From NCBI GenBank assembly GCA_947629045.1, contig CANRCF010000009.1, positions 1 through 45,741 of the forward strand: a DNA stretch of 45,741 nucleotides. Reading direction: 5' to 3'. The stretch's first letter is position 1. Each line of letters begins with the position of its first letter. The notes under the pieces were generated by a model. That model was not told the origin of the DNA. It made no database searches and worked only from the letters and a program-made list of their open reading frames with translations. This document shows positions 8,416 to 16,728 of the stretch, piece after piece. Position numbers and translations under genes: made by a program. Origin of the DNA: an uncultured Clostridia bacterium (GTDB lineage Bacteria > Bacillota > Clostridia > TANB77 > CAG-508).

Positions 8416-9516
8416 TTATATCTTTTTTCTAAAAATTGCACCTTTATTGTTTAAGTCAGTATTTACAAAAATTTCTCCTTCTACATTTTTATTTTCATTT
8501 AAAATACTTACAACATATAACATTTTAGTGCTTAAATTTGTATTATCTCCAATGTGTACTATTTTCTTTTCACTATTTAACTCTAATATGTAATCTTGTT
8601 TATCTTCTATATTTATTTTGGTAATAAGTTCTTTTATTCCATTACTTTCTGCTGATTTCATTATTTGCAAAACTTGATCTAATCTTTGCAAATCCTCACT
8701 GCATAATCTATTTCCTTCATGTATTTCATTTTCTGGTGTTAAAAATCCTGTAATTGCTGGTATTTTAAGTGGTGTATTTGCAACCTCTAATAGATAGCCT
8801 TGATTATTTATATATATATATGCGTTTCCAAAAAGAATCATAAATGTTGGCTTTCTTTCTGTTACTTTTATTTCTATTTTATCAGGGAATTTTCTTTTAA
8901 CTATAACTTTATCTATATATGCATTTTGCTTGATTAATTGCTGAACTTCATTTGTTTGTAATTTGAAAGTATTTTCATTTAATTCTATTCTTGACAAACT
9001 GATTATTTCTTCCCTGGTAAGCCTATCTATTCCTTGCACATCTATTTCTTTTATGTTAAAAAATGGTGATAGCATAAAATATATACCGCCTGCTATTATA
9101 ATCGCTACTAGGCTTGTCCACTTTACTATACGGAATGTGGGATTTATCTTTTCTTCACTTTCTGCACTATTCCTATTTATATTATTTACTTTATGCCTTT
9201 TTAATTTTGATTTTACTTTTTCGTTTTTTCGTGTTCTATAATTTTTATTTTGCAAATTTCTTGTATCGCCATTTTGTTTTTTATTTGCTGCTTTTTGCCT
9301 TTTACTGTTTACCTTTTTATCTGCTAAATTATTGTTTATTTTTTTATTTGTTGAATTGCTTTTCGTTTTTCTATTTTTTGCATTAGTAGTGCTTTTTTTA
9401 CCTTTTGAAGGCTTTTTCTCTTCTAATGGTGTAATTCCAATTATGATTTCATTATCTAAATCAAAAGAGGAATTATCTTTTGTATTTTCTTTTTTCTTCT
9501 TTTGCTTTTTAACCAT
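8416..9516 (-). CDS. ftsQ: Cell division protein FtsQ/DivIB
   Basis: Bitopic division protein that stabilises the FtsL/DivIC-FtsQ complex at the septum. The 366 residues start with an unusually long Lys/Asn-rich cytoplasmic region (1-125), followed by a membrane helix at about 131-150. Next is a POTRA domain from about 152 (FFNIKEIDVQGIDRLTREEI) and a beta domain (ITKINIEDKQDYILELNSEK and on). The start ATG directly abuts the murA stop (TAG then ATG), implying coupled translation. The cytoplasmic tail is longer and more basic than that of B. subtilis DivIB. Confidence 0.9.
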   Translation of the reverse strand: MVKKQKKKKENTKDNSSFDLDNEIIIGITPLEEKKPSKGKKSTTNAKNRKTKSNSTNKKINNNLADKKVNSKRQKAANKKQNGDTRNLQNKNYRTRKNEKVKSKLKRHKVNNINRNSAESEEKINPTFRIVKWTSLVAIIIAGGIYFMLSPFFNIKEIDVQGIDRLTREEIISLSRIELNENTFKLQTNEVQQLIKQNAYIDKVIVKRKFPDKIEIKVTERKPTFMILFGNAYIYINNQGYLLEVANTPLKIPAITGFLTPENEIHEGNRLCSEDLQRLDQVLQIMKSAESNGIKELITKINIEDKQDYILELNSEKKIVHIGDNTNLSTKMLYVVSILNENKNVEGEIFVNTDLNNKGAIFRKKI

Positions 9517-10773
9517 CTATTTTTCTCCTTCTTTAATAATTTTTGCACCTAATGCATTTAATTTCTTTTCTAATCCTTCATAACCTCTTAAAATGTGCTC
9601 TATATCTGTTACTATAGTTGTTCCTCTGGCTGCTAAGCCTGCTAATACTAAACAGGCCCCACCTCTTAAGTCTGTAGATTTTACTTTTGCACCTGATAGC
9701 TTTCTTACCCCTTTAATAACTGCAGTTTTTCCTTCAATAGTAATCTTTGCACCCATTTTTTTAAGCTCTGCTGCATAGCGATAACGGTTTTCAAAAATGT
9801 TTTCAACTATTACAGATGTACCTTTTGCAATTGTTAGAACACTTGCAAATATAGACTGCATATCTGTTGGGAAACCCGGGTATGGAAGTGTTTTTATATC
9901 AACTGCTTTTAGCTTTTTTGGTGCTTGAAGATATATTTTTTTGTTTGCTATTTTAATATTACAACCTGTTTCTTCTAATTTGTGAATAATTGGTGTTAAG
10001 TGCTCTGGATTTCTATATGGAAAACTGATATTACCACCTGTAATTGCACCTGCACAAAGTAAAGTGCCAGCTTCTATTCTGTCCTCCATTACACTATAAC
10101 TTATATCCTTTAATTTTTGAACACCTGTAATTTTTATTTCATTTGTTCCAGCGCCTTCTATTTTAGCACCCATTTTATTTAAGCACTTCGCTAAATCCAC
10201 TATTTCTGGCTCCATTGCTGCATTTGTAATTTGTGTTGTGCCTTCTGCATAAATGCTTGCTAGAATAATATTTTCGGTTGCTCCCACACTTGGAAAATCG
10301 AGGTTAATATTTGCACCTATTATTTTATCACATTTGCATGTAATAAATCCAGAGTTTTCACTAATATTTATTCCTAATTTTTGAAAAGCGTTTAAATGTA
10401 GGTCTATAGGCCTTGCTCCAATGTCACATCCACCCGGATATGAAAATTTTGCTTCTTTAAATCTTCCTATTATTGCTCCCGCAAGTATAACAGTTGAACG
10501 CATTTGATTCATTAAATGCTCTGGAATTTCTTTTTTATTTATATTTTTACTATTTATTTCTATTTTTCCATGAGACTTTTTTATTTTACATCCTAAATAT
10601 TTTAAAATTTCTAGGGTAATTTGTGTATCATGAATGTTTGGAATATTATATAATTTTGTAGTTCCTGCATTTAAAATACTTGTTGCTATAATTGGCAAAG
10701 AGGCATTTTTAGAGCCTGATATTGTTACTTCTCCTTCTAATTTTCTTCCTCCTTCTATTATGTAGCTTGCCAT
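9517..10773 (-). CDS. murA: UDP-GlcNAc 1-carboxyvinyltransferase MurA
   Basis: Catalyses the first committed step of peptidoglycan synthesis, enolpyruvyl transfer from phosphoenolpyruvate to UDP-GlcNAc, in the cytoplasm. Counting from the upstream GTG, the motif SGSKNASLP holds the substrate-binding Lys25-Asn26. The loop YPGGCDIGARPIDLHL holds the catalytic Cys119, the residue attacked by fosfomycin. RGGACLVLAG near the C-terminus is also conserved. I place the start at ATG 10773 (418 residues). The GTG at 10782 directly abuts AGAAAGG and leaves no spacing, whereas the ATG lies about 9 bases away. It heads the group murA-ftsQ-DUF881-DUF881-sbp. Confidence 0.95.
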   Translation of the reverse strand: MASYIIEGGRKLEGEVTISGSKNASLPIIATSILNAGTTKLYNIPNIHDTQITLEILKYLGCKIKKSHGKIEINSKNINKKEIPEHLMNQMRSTVILAGAIIGRFKEAKFSYPGGCDIGARPIDLHLNAFQKLGINISENSGFITCKCDKIIGANINLDFPSVGATENIILASIYAEGTTQITNAAMEPEIVDLAKCLNKMGAKIEGAGTNEIKITGVQKLKDISYSVMEDRIEAGTLLCAGAITGGNISFPYRNPEHLTPIIHKLEETGCNIKIANKKIYLQAPKKLKAVDIKTLPYPGFPTDMQSIFASVLTIAKGTSVIVENIFENRYRYAAELKKMGAKITIEGKTAVIKGVRKLSGAKVKSTDLRGGACLVLAGLAARGTTIVTDIEHILRGYEGLEKKLNALGAKIIKEGEK

Positions 10774-10850
10774 TTGTTTCACCCTTTCTGTTTTTATTTT
10801 GCTATATATTATGTTTGCTTTCCATAAAAGGTGAATGTAATGAATTTATT

Positions 10851-11717
10851 TTAGTTTCCTTTATTATTTAATTCTAGAATTTTTTCTTGTTCTTCTATAT
10901 ATTTATAATTCAATTTATTTGTTTTTGTTACAACTGACTCTCCAAGATTTTTTTCAATATCATTTCTTGCGACTTTGGCAGCATGCCCACCCATTTTTGC
11001 AACTTTTATATTTTCCTTTAATCCATTTGGCTTTTGCTTAGCTGCTAATCTTTTAGTAGCTTCTTCAGATAAATCTGTTAATATTAGTTCAATATTATCC
11101 ATATTGTCTCTTAAGCTTTCTTTTCTTAATCCTTTATATTGTTTGTATTCTTTAGCTGTCATTCCTGACCATTCTTTATATATTTCATTTGTTAAAATTG
11201 CATATTCTAGATTGCTTTCTATTCCATTTTCTTTCCATACATCAGTTAGCTTTTTTCTCTCTTGAAGTGCTTTTATTCTTTTAGAAATCCATTCTTCATC
11301 ATAGCCTTTAAGGCGATATAATTCTATTGCTCTTTGTAATGCAATCGATGGATCAAAAGTTTCATCAATTCTTTCTTTTCCTAAATGAGCTAACCATTGT
11401 TTTATTGGCTCTGCATTTCTTGAAGGTATTGATTCAATTATACGAAACATTCCTTCAATATCAGTGACATCTGTTTCACGATATTTTCCATCTTGTGATT
11501 TTAATTTCAACTGGTGACAATTTGTCACCGTTTCATTTCCTTCTTCTCTAAGTCTTTGTTTTAGCTTGTTCCAATATTTTCGACCATCTTTACTCTCTGA
11601 TATAATACTTACTATATCTACAACACTTATAAAATATTTTTCTTGTTCTTTGTCCCATACCGTTCTTATGGTTCTATTAAAAATTTTATTTACTAATTGC
11701 AATTTATTTTCGTCCAT
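10851..11717 (-). CDS. DinD/BRO-family antirepressor-like protein
   Basis: 288 residues. The N-terminal half resembles the BRO-N domain of phage antirepressors (TIRTVWDKEQEKYFISVVDI, YWNKLKQRLREEG, TDVTDIEGMFRIIESIPS, EPIKQWLAHLG). The C-terminal half resembles the DNA-damage-inducible DinD protein (NMDNIELILTDLSEEATKRL, KMGGHAAKVARNDIEKNLG). It is predicted to be a soluble DNA-binding or regulatory protein. Ribosome site AGAGAGG precedes the ATG. No other phage genes are adjacent, so it is either a lone prophage remnant or a domesticated stress gene. The family assignment is from motif recall. Confidence 0.75.
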   Translation of the reverse strand: MDENKLQLVNKIFNRTIRTVWDKEQEKYFISVVDIVSIISESKDGRKYWNKLKQRLREEGNETVTNCHQLKLKSQDGKYRETDVTDIEGMFRIIESIPSRNAEPIKQWLAHLGKERIDETFDPSIALQRAIELYRLKGYDEEWISKRIKALQERKKLTDVWKENGIESNLEYAILTNEIYKEWSGMTAKEYKQYKGLRKESLRDNMDNIELILTDLSEEATKRLAAKQKPNGLKENIKVAKMGGHAAKVARNDIEKNLGESVVTKTNKLNYKYIEEQEKILELNNKGN

Positions 11718-11844
11718 ATTTACCTCTCTTTCTCAGTTTGTTCGGAATCCTAAGTGACTCAAATTCTTTTTTATTTCTTAAATTTATATCATATTTCTAA
11801 ATCCTTTTCAATAGTTTTTGCGAATTTTTGTTCTTATATTTTTT

Positions 11845-11882
11845 TTAAAAAAGAGAGACTCTGAAATTTCAAAGTTCTCTCC
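11845..11882 (-). terminator. Terminator after patatin gene
   Basis: Imperfect hairpin (arms about 11853-11865 and 11868-11880) followed on the minus strand by a run of seven T. It lies about 80 bases after the patatin stop. The remaining gap up to the DinD-like gene shows nothing else. Confidence 0.65.
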
Positions 11883-11963
11883 TTTTACACTTGTGTTGTG
11901 TAAATTATTTTATGCTTTACAATTATTACTTCTATTGCTAATTGCTTTAACTTGTTTACATTT

Positions 11964-12803
11964 TTACATTATTTCTAACTTTTCTTTAATCTTTTCCATA
12001 TTTTGATTTGCTATCTTGTAACCCTTAGCATAGCAAAAATCAATCTTTTTAACATCAAACACAGTAGATGAATTTAGCGCTATATCAAGAATATAATTGC
12101 TACTCTTTAATTTACAAGTATCTCTATCATCAAATATAATATCTACACACCTAAATAATAAGTCAATTGCGTTTTTAAGACTTTCTCCATCTTTTACTGG
12201 AAATCTCACTGTTAAAATTTTTTCTGCACCTAATAAAGATAATTCTTCTTCTGGAATATTGTTAAGTACACCACCATCTACAAATATTTTGCCTTCATAT
12301 TCTAGTGGTGCAAAAAGCCCAGGGTAACTACAACTTGCTCTTACTGCTTTTCCTATTTCTATGTTTGAAATGTAGCAATCCTCATTTATTTTTTTGTTAG
12401 TAAATACATATTTTTTTCTTGTTTTGATGTCTACTGTTGGTATTGAAATAGGTATCGGAATATCTTTAATGTATTTATAGCCTTTTAGTCTTGCGCACTC
12501 ATTCATAATTTCTTCTATTGCTTCACCTGAAATAAGACCATTTCCTAAAATACTTTTTGTTGTTCTTATATTTGAAAATAAATATCTTGGGTCTGCTTTT
12601 AAAATGCTTTTAGAAAAATACTGAAATAATTTTAACATTTCATCTGATGTATAGCCCATTGCATATAAAGCTGCTACTATGCTTCCTATGCTAGTACCTG
12701 CTATTACAGATGCTCTAATATTATTTTCTTCTAGTGCTTTTAAAACGCCTATGTGGGCAGCTCCTTTTACTCCGCCACCTGATAGTGCTAAACCTATTTT
12801 CAT
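11964..12803 (-). CDS. Patatin-like phospholipase
   Basis: Predicted serine lipid hydrolase of the RssA/YlbK group. The 279 residues begin at once with the oxyanion motif SGGGVKGAAHIGVL (8-21). The nucleophile elbow is GTSIGS with Ser38, and the catalytic partner is Asp176 in FVDGGVLNNIP, so the Ser-Asp dyad is intact. There is no signal peptide, which points to a cytoplasmic enzyme; the natural substrate is unknown. It lies 31 bases downstream of topB on the same strand and probably shares its transcript. Confidence 0.9.
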   Translation of the reverse strand: MKIGLALSGGGVKGAAHIGVLKALEENNIRASVIAGTSIGSIVAALYAMGYTSDEMLKLFQYFSKSILKADPRYLFSNIRTTKSILGNGLISGEAIEEIMNECARLKGYKYIKDIPIPISIPTVDIKTRKKYVFTNKKINEDCYISNIEIGKAVRASCSYPGLFAPLEYEGKIFVDGGVLNNIPEEELSLLGAEKILTVRFPVKDGESLKNAIDLLFRCVDIIFDDRDTCKLKSSNYILDIALNSSTVFDVKKIDFCYAKGYKIANQNMEKIKEKLEIM

Positions 12804-12834
12804 TATTCCTTCTCCTTTGTTTATTTTTATATTA

Positions 12835-14928
12835 TTATCTTCTTACTACTAGCTTGTCTATTTTAGAGTGAATATATGCTTCTAATTTTTTCATAAATTC
12901 ATCTGGCTCAATTTCTTTTTTTGCAACCATGTCTAAGCCTTTTTCCCAACTTGCTGTAAGCTTTGGGTTTAACATGTCAGGCATTGACTGAAAAATTATA
13001 TCATAAATTTTTTCTCCCTTTACTGTAGGGGTAATTATTTGTGTTTTGGTATTTATTGCAATATAGCCTATTCTTTCTAGCTTTTTTATTATTTCTGCTC
13101 TTGTTGCACTTGTGCCTATTCCTGCTCCTTTTATTTGCTCTCTTAGCTCCTCTTCTTCAATTAGCTTTCCTGCATTTTCCATTGCAAGTATCATTGAGCC
13201 CGAATTATATCTTGTTGGTGGAGATGTTTCTGATGTTTTGGTTTCATAGTTTATCACACCTATTTGCTCACCTTTTTTTAATTTCTTTAAAATGTCTAAG
13301 TTATTTTCTTCTTCGCTTTCTTCATTTCCATTTACTATTATATTTTCCTGACTTTTATTATTGGTATCAATGTTCTTTTCATCTACTTGGCTTTCATCTT
13401 TTTTATCAATACTTTTTTCATCTCTTTGCATTTCAATATCACTTGCATATTTTTCTTGATTATTTATGCTTAATTTTTTATTTGAATTCTCTTTATTTTC
13501 TTCTCCTTTGGTAATCTCCAAAAATCCTTTTTTTTCACAAACTTTACCACTTGCAGAAAATTGCTCCCTAAACCCTTCGTTTTCAACCTCTATTGTAACT
13601 GATATTTTGCTATATTCTGCTGGTGGAAAAAAGATGCTTAAAAATCTTTTTACTATTACTCTATACATTTGTTTATGTAGCTCTGGTAAGCCATCATAAT
13701 TTTCAAAACCTTGTCCTGTAGGAATTATTGCATAGTGGTCCGTAATTTTGCTATCATTTACATACTTAGTTTTCACTAAATTAGTTGAATATTTTTCTTC
13801 TGCCATTTTTTTAAGGTAGCCTTGTATTTCCTCATCATGAAATCCTTTTGCAAGCCCATTTAAATTTTTTGATATTACTTTTGCAACAGCAGTAGATAGC
13901 ACTCTTGCATCTGTTCTAGGGTATGTAACTAACTTTTTTTCATACAAATTTTGTATTATATCCAATGTTTCATCTGGCTTTATTTTAAAACGCTTGGTAG
14001 CTTCATTTTGAATTTCTGCTAAGTTAAATAGAAGTGGCGCATTTTCTTTTGTTTTTGATTTCTTAACTTCTGTTATAACTGCCTTTTTATTTTGAAGTGA
14101 TACAATAAATTTTTTTGCTTCTTCTTCGCTTTTAAAGCCGGCTTCATTATATAATTTAGCTGATTCAAAAAGTGAAGATTTTTCTGTAACCTTCCATTCT
14201 GCTGAAAATGAATTTTCTTCATTTCCAAATGTTCCTATTATTTTATAATATGGCGTTTTTTTAAAGCTTAAAATCTCTCTTTCTCTTTGTACTACCATTC
14301 CTAGTACACATGTCATAACTCTACCAACAGAAATTGAAATTTTTTCTTCTCCTATATCTTTTGCCATTCGTCTTCCATAAATTATTGAAAGAAGTCTCGA
14401 AAAGTTTATTCCTATAAGGTAATCTTCTTTCGCTCTAAGGTATGCAGAGTTGCATAAGCTATCATATTCTGATAAATCTTTTGCTTCATTAATTCCTCTT
14501 TTTATTTCTTCTTCCGTCTGTGAATCTATCCATACTCTTTTTCTTGTGGCATTTACTTGTCCTATTTGATTTTCTACTAAACGATAAATGTATTCTCCTT
14601 CTCGCCCAGAGTCGGTTGCAACATAAATACAGCCTACATCATCTCTAATTAGTAGGCTTTTTACTATATTAAATTGCTTTTCTACATTTGGTATTACTTC
14701 ATATTTATACTCTTTTGGCATAAATGGTAGTGTGTCTAATCTCCAAAACTTTAAGTTTTCATCATATTTTTCGGGGTAACTCATTGTTACTAAATGTCCA
14801 ACACACCATGTGATAATCCAAGTGTCTGACTCTATATAACCATCTTTTCTGTTTCCACCGCAATTAAGCACTTTTGCAAATTCCATAGCTACAGATGGTT
14901 TTTCGGTAATTAGTAGATTTTTAGACAT
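12835..14928 (-). CDS. topB: DNA topoisomerase III
   Basis: Type IA topoisomerase that decatenates and relaxes DNA by a single-strand passage mechanism. It has the TOPRIM start LLITEKPSVAMEFAKVL (Glu9) and the acidic motif ATDSGREGEYIYR (Asp106, Glu110). The catalytic Tyr336 lies in LVTYPRTDARVLS, and the C-terminal part TSPPTRYNSGSMILAMENAG and GIGTSATRAEII is present. No zinc finger follows. I start at ATG 14928 (697 residues): AAAAGGA lies upstream, and the earlier in-frame ATG at 14976 falls upstream of the expected transcription start. Residues about 473-543 are a hydrophilic Asn/Glu/Lys/Asp-rich insertion just before the TSPPTRY motif. Confidence 0.95.
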   Translation of the reverse strand: MSKNLLITEKPSVAMEFAKVLNCGGNRKDGYIESDTWIITWCVGHLVTMSYPEKYDENLKFWRLDTLPFMPKEYKYEVIPNVEKQFNIVKSLLIRDDVGCIYVATDSGREGEYIYRLVENQIGQVNATRKRVWIDSQTEEEIKRGINEAKDLSEYDSLCNSAYLRAKEDYLIGINFSRLLSIIYGRRMAKDIGEEKISISVGRVMTCVLGMVVQREREILSFKKTPYYKIIGTFGNEENSFSAEWKVTEKSSLFESAKLYNEAGFKSEEEAKKFIVSLQNKKAVITEVKKSKTKENAPLLFNLAEIQNEATKRFKIKPDETLDIIQNLYEKKLVTYPRTDARVLSTAVAKVISKNLNGLAKGFHDEEIQGYLKKMAEEKYSTNLVKTKYVNDSKITDHYAIIPTGQGFENYDGLPELHKQMYRVIVKRFLSIFFPPAEYSKISVTIEVENEGFREQFSASGKVCEKKGFLEITKGEENKENSNKKLSINNQEKYASDIEMQRDEKSIDKKDESQVDEKNIDTNNKSQENIIVNGNEESEEENNLDILKKLKKGEQIGVINYETKTSETSPPTRYNSGSMILAMENAGKLIEEEELREQIKGAGIGTSATRAEIIKKLERIGYIAINTKTQIITPTVKGEKIYDIIFQSMPDMLNPKLTASWEKGLDMVAKKEIEPDEFMKKLEAYIHSKIDKLVVRR

Positions 14929-14947
14929 TTTTATTTTTCCTTTTGCT

Positions 14948-14976
14948 CTTATATAACTTTTTATAAAAATAATCAA
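14948..14976 (-). promoter_or_regulatory. Candidate promoter of topB
   Basis: On the minus strand, TTGATT (14971-14976), a 17-base spacer and TATAAG (14948-14953) place the transcript start about 13 bases before the chosen topB ATG. The leader would be very short, but the AAAAGGA site still fits. Confidence 0.5.
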
Positions 14977-15064
14977 GTTATGTTTTTAATAAAATTAAAA
15001 TATAAGAATACTTCTTTATGTCAGGCAAATTTTACTTAATAAGTATTACTTAAATTAGCCAGTA

Positions 15065-15910
15065 CTATTCAAACCATACTACATCCATTTCTGATGTATA
15101 ATTGTTATTTCCATATGGGAAAATTATGTATAAATCTCCGTTCTTTCCTAATAAATAGGTATTTATATTAGATATTTGATATATGGTACTAGTTAAATCT
15201 CTATTATATACACTATATCCAGATTGAACCAAAGCATCTGAAGCTTGTTTTGCTTTTTGCACTACTTCTGTTATTTTTTTATGTGCTTCGCTTTGAAGTA
15301 TATTTTTACTTGACAATAAATCTGTAAGCTTTACTTCTTCTCCTGTTGCTAAGTTATAATTATAAGTTTGTATAATTACTCTTTGAGGATTATTACCAAC
15401 TTTTAAATTTGATTGTATTGCTACTGACAATATGTTTCCATTAATATGTGCTGTATAATATACACTATAGATAGTTTTTTCCTCATTTTCACCATTTAAT
15501 ATTTCATTAGCTTTATCTGCAAAAACTGATTGCGTAATCTTATTAAATCCAGATGATACATCTCCTGATATATTGATATATGGTAAATATATGTCAACTT
15601 CATAGTTTTCTTCTTGTTTATTTATCTCATAAGCAGAATATACAACATCCCTATTAGTATTTGTTTTTGCAATAGTACTTATGTCATATGTTCCAGCTGA
15701 AAACTTATTATCAAAAATATTTAATAACTGTGATTTTATTTCCTCTTGTGTTTTTTCTGGTACTTCTTCATTTCCTGCAACATTTAAAGTAGGTAAAATT
15801 AAATTATTTTTATCTTGGTCTTTTACAAAAAATTGTACATAAATTCCTGCAATAATTGCAATTACACATATAACACCAATTACTATATACATAATTTTAT
15901 ATTTTGGCAT
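15065..15910 (-). CDS. Membrane-anchored DUF4163/DUF3298-like protein
   Basis: 281 residues: a basic start, one membrane helix at about 6-28, then an extracytoplasmic region. The pattern YEVDIYLPYINISG, then ITQSVFADKANEI, then QTYNYNLATGEEVKLTDLL resembles the DUF4163-DUF3298 pair found in RsiV-type anti-sigma factors and PdaC-like proteins. In RsiV this module binds an external ligand. No cytoplasmic anti-sigma domain and no linked sigma gene are seen, so a signalling role is only a possibility. The downstream 136 bases hold the topB promoter. Confidence 0.65.
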   Translation of the reverse strand: MPKYKIMYIVIGVICVIAIIAGIYVQFFVKDQDKNNLILPTLNVAGNEEVPEKTQEEIKSQLLNIFDNKFSAGTYDISTIAKTNTNRDVVYSAYEINKQEENYEVDIYLPYINISGDVSSGFNKITQSVFADKANEILNGENEEKTIYSVYYTAHINGNILSVAIQSNLKVGNNPQRVIIQTYNYNLATGEEVKLTDLLSSKNILQSEAHKKITEVVQKAKQASDALVQSGYSVYNRDLTSTIYQISNINTYLLGKNGDLYIIFPYGNNNYTSEMDVVWFE

Positions 15911-16052
15911 ATTTAAATTTCATCCTTTATAATATATTTAGGTTTTTATATGGAACCTATAAACCAAATAATGCATTTTTTCAATTTTCCTTATTATTTA
16001 ACCATTATATCATACATTTTTTTATTGTTCTATATTATACATAAAAAAAATG

Positions 16053-16083
16053 AAAATCGCGAGAATTAACTCGCGATTTTTTT
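16053..16083. terminator. Terminator after LRR protein gene
   Basis: A perfect 11-base-pair hairpin (16053-16063 with 16070-16080) with an AATTAA loop. It is T-rich on both outer sides, so it can act in both directions. It lies 20 bases after the stop of the minus-strand gene. Confidence 0.85.
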
Positions 16084-16099
16084 GCATTAGGTAGATGTG

Positions 16100-16426
16100 T
16101 TACCAACCTTTAATTCTTATCCTTCGGATATCACTACAACCATCAAACGCATGATTGTTAAGCACTAAGCAATCAATATCTAAGATTATCTTTCTAAGAT
16201 GCCAACAGCCTTCAAATGCTCCGGCCTCTAAAAAGAATTCCTCTTCCGAATTTTTCTCCTTCTTGCTGATGATTTTGACAGATATTATATCCTCTTTTAA
16301 ATAAGGACATATTACGCTAGTCAAATCTTCCGCATTGAATCCAGTGCCTCTGATTTCTCTCCGAATGGTGAACACGTTGTCCTGTCTCCTAGGTGAGACT
16401 TTAATGATGATTTCGTTCTTCTTCAT
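16100..16426 (-). CDS. Small leucine-rich-repeat (BspA-type) protein
   Basis: 108 residues without a signal peptide. The second half has two BspA-type (LRR_5) repeats: LEAGAFEGCWHLRKIIL and LNNHAFDGCSDIRRIRI. The first half is charged and not recognised. Such repeats usually occur in large surface proteins, so a short cytoplasmic version is odd and may be a remnant. AAAGGAG lies before the ATG. Base composition is clearly richer in G and C than the neighbours (one 60-base line, 16321-16380, has 27 G or C), which suggests recent transfer. The gene has its own terminator. Confidence 0.7.
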   Translation of the reverse strand: MKKNEIIIKVSPRRQDNVFTIRREIRGTGFNAEDLTSVICPYLKEDIISVKIISKKEKNSEEEFFLEAGAFEGCWHLRKIILDIDCLVLNNHAFDGCSDIRRIRIKGW

Positions 16427-16728
16427 AATGTAATCTCCTTTGTTTTAACATAAGTTGTTTTTGAATGTTGTTTGACCTTTCTACCCTTCCTCCTTATAAG
16501 GGGGCTAAATTTGCAAATATAAATATTTACATACATATATTATACCATTTTTGTGGTTTTATGTCAATTTTCAGTGCTTGTAAATAGCTATATGAAGCAT
16601 TTAAATTAACTTTATCAATAACTTTTAGGCTTTTTAAAATACAGCAAATTCCATTGACTTAAAACCCATTTTGTTGTATTATATATACATATTTAAACTT
16701 AAATAAAGAATGGAGCTAAAAATAAAAT
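16427..16728. other. Divergent intergenic region
   Basis: About 300 bases between the minus-strand LRR gene and plus-strand clpE. It holds the LRR gene ribosome site, a short C- and G-rich symmetric stretch near 16481-16505, and the clpE promoter. I see no CtsR operator (GGTCAAA direct repeats). Confidence 0.6.
16654..16682 (+). promoter_or_regulatory. Sigma-A promoter of clpE-pgsA
   Basis: TTGACT (16654-16659), a 17-base spacer and TATTAT (16677-16682) lie 46 bases before the clpE start codon. Confidence 0.75.

Noticed and set aside
16560..16728. CtsR or HrcA operator upstream of clpE
   Set aside because: No GGTCAAA direct repeats or CIRCE inverted repeat found by eye; only a sigma-A promoter is supported.
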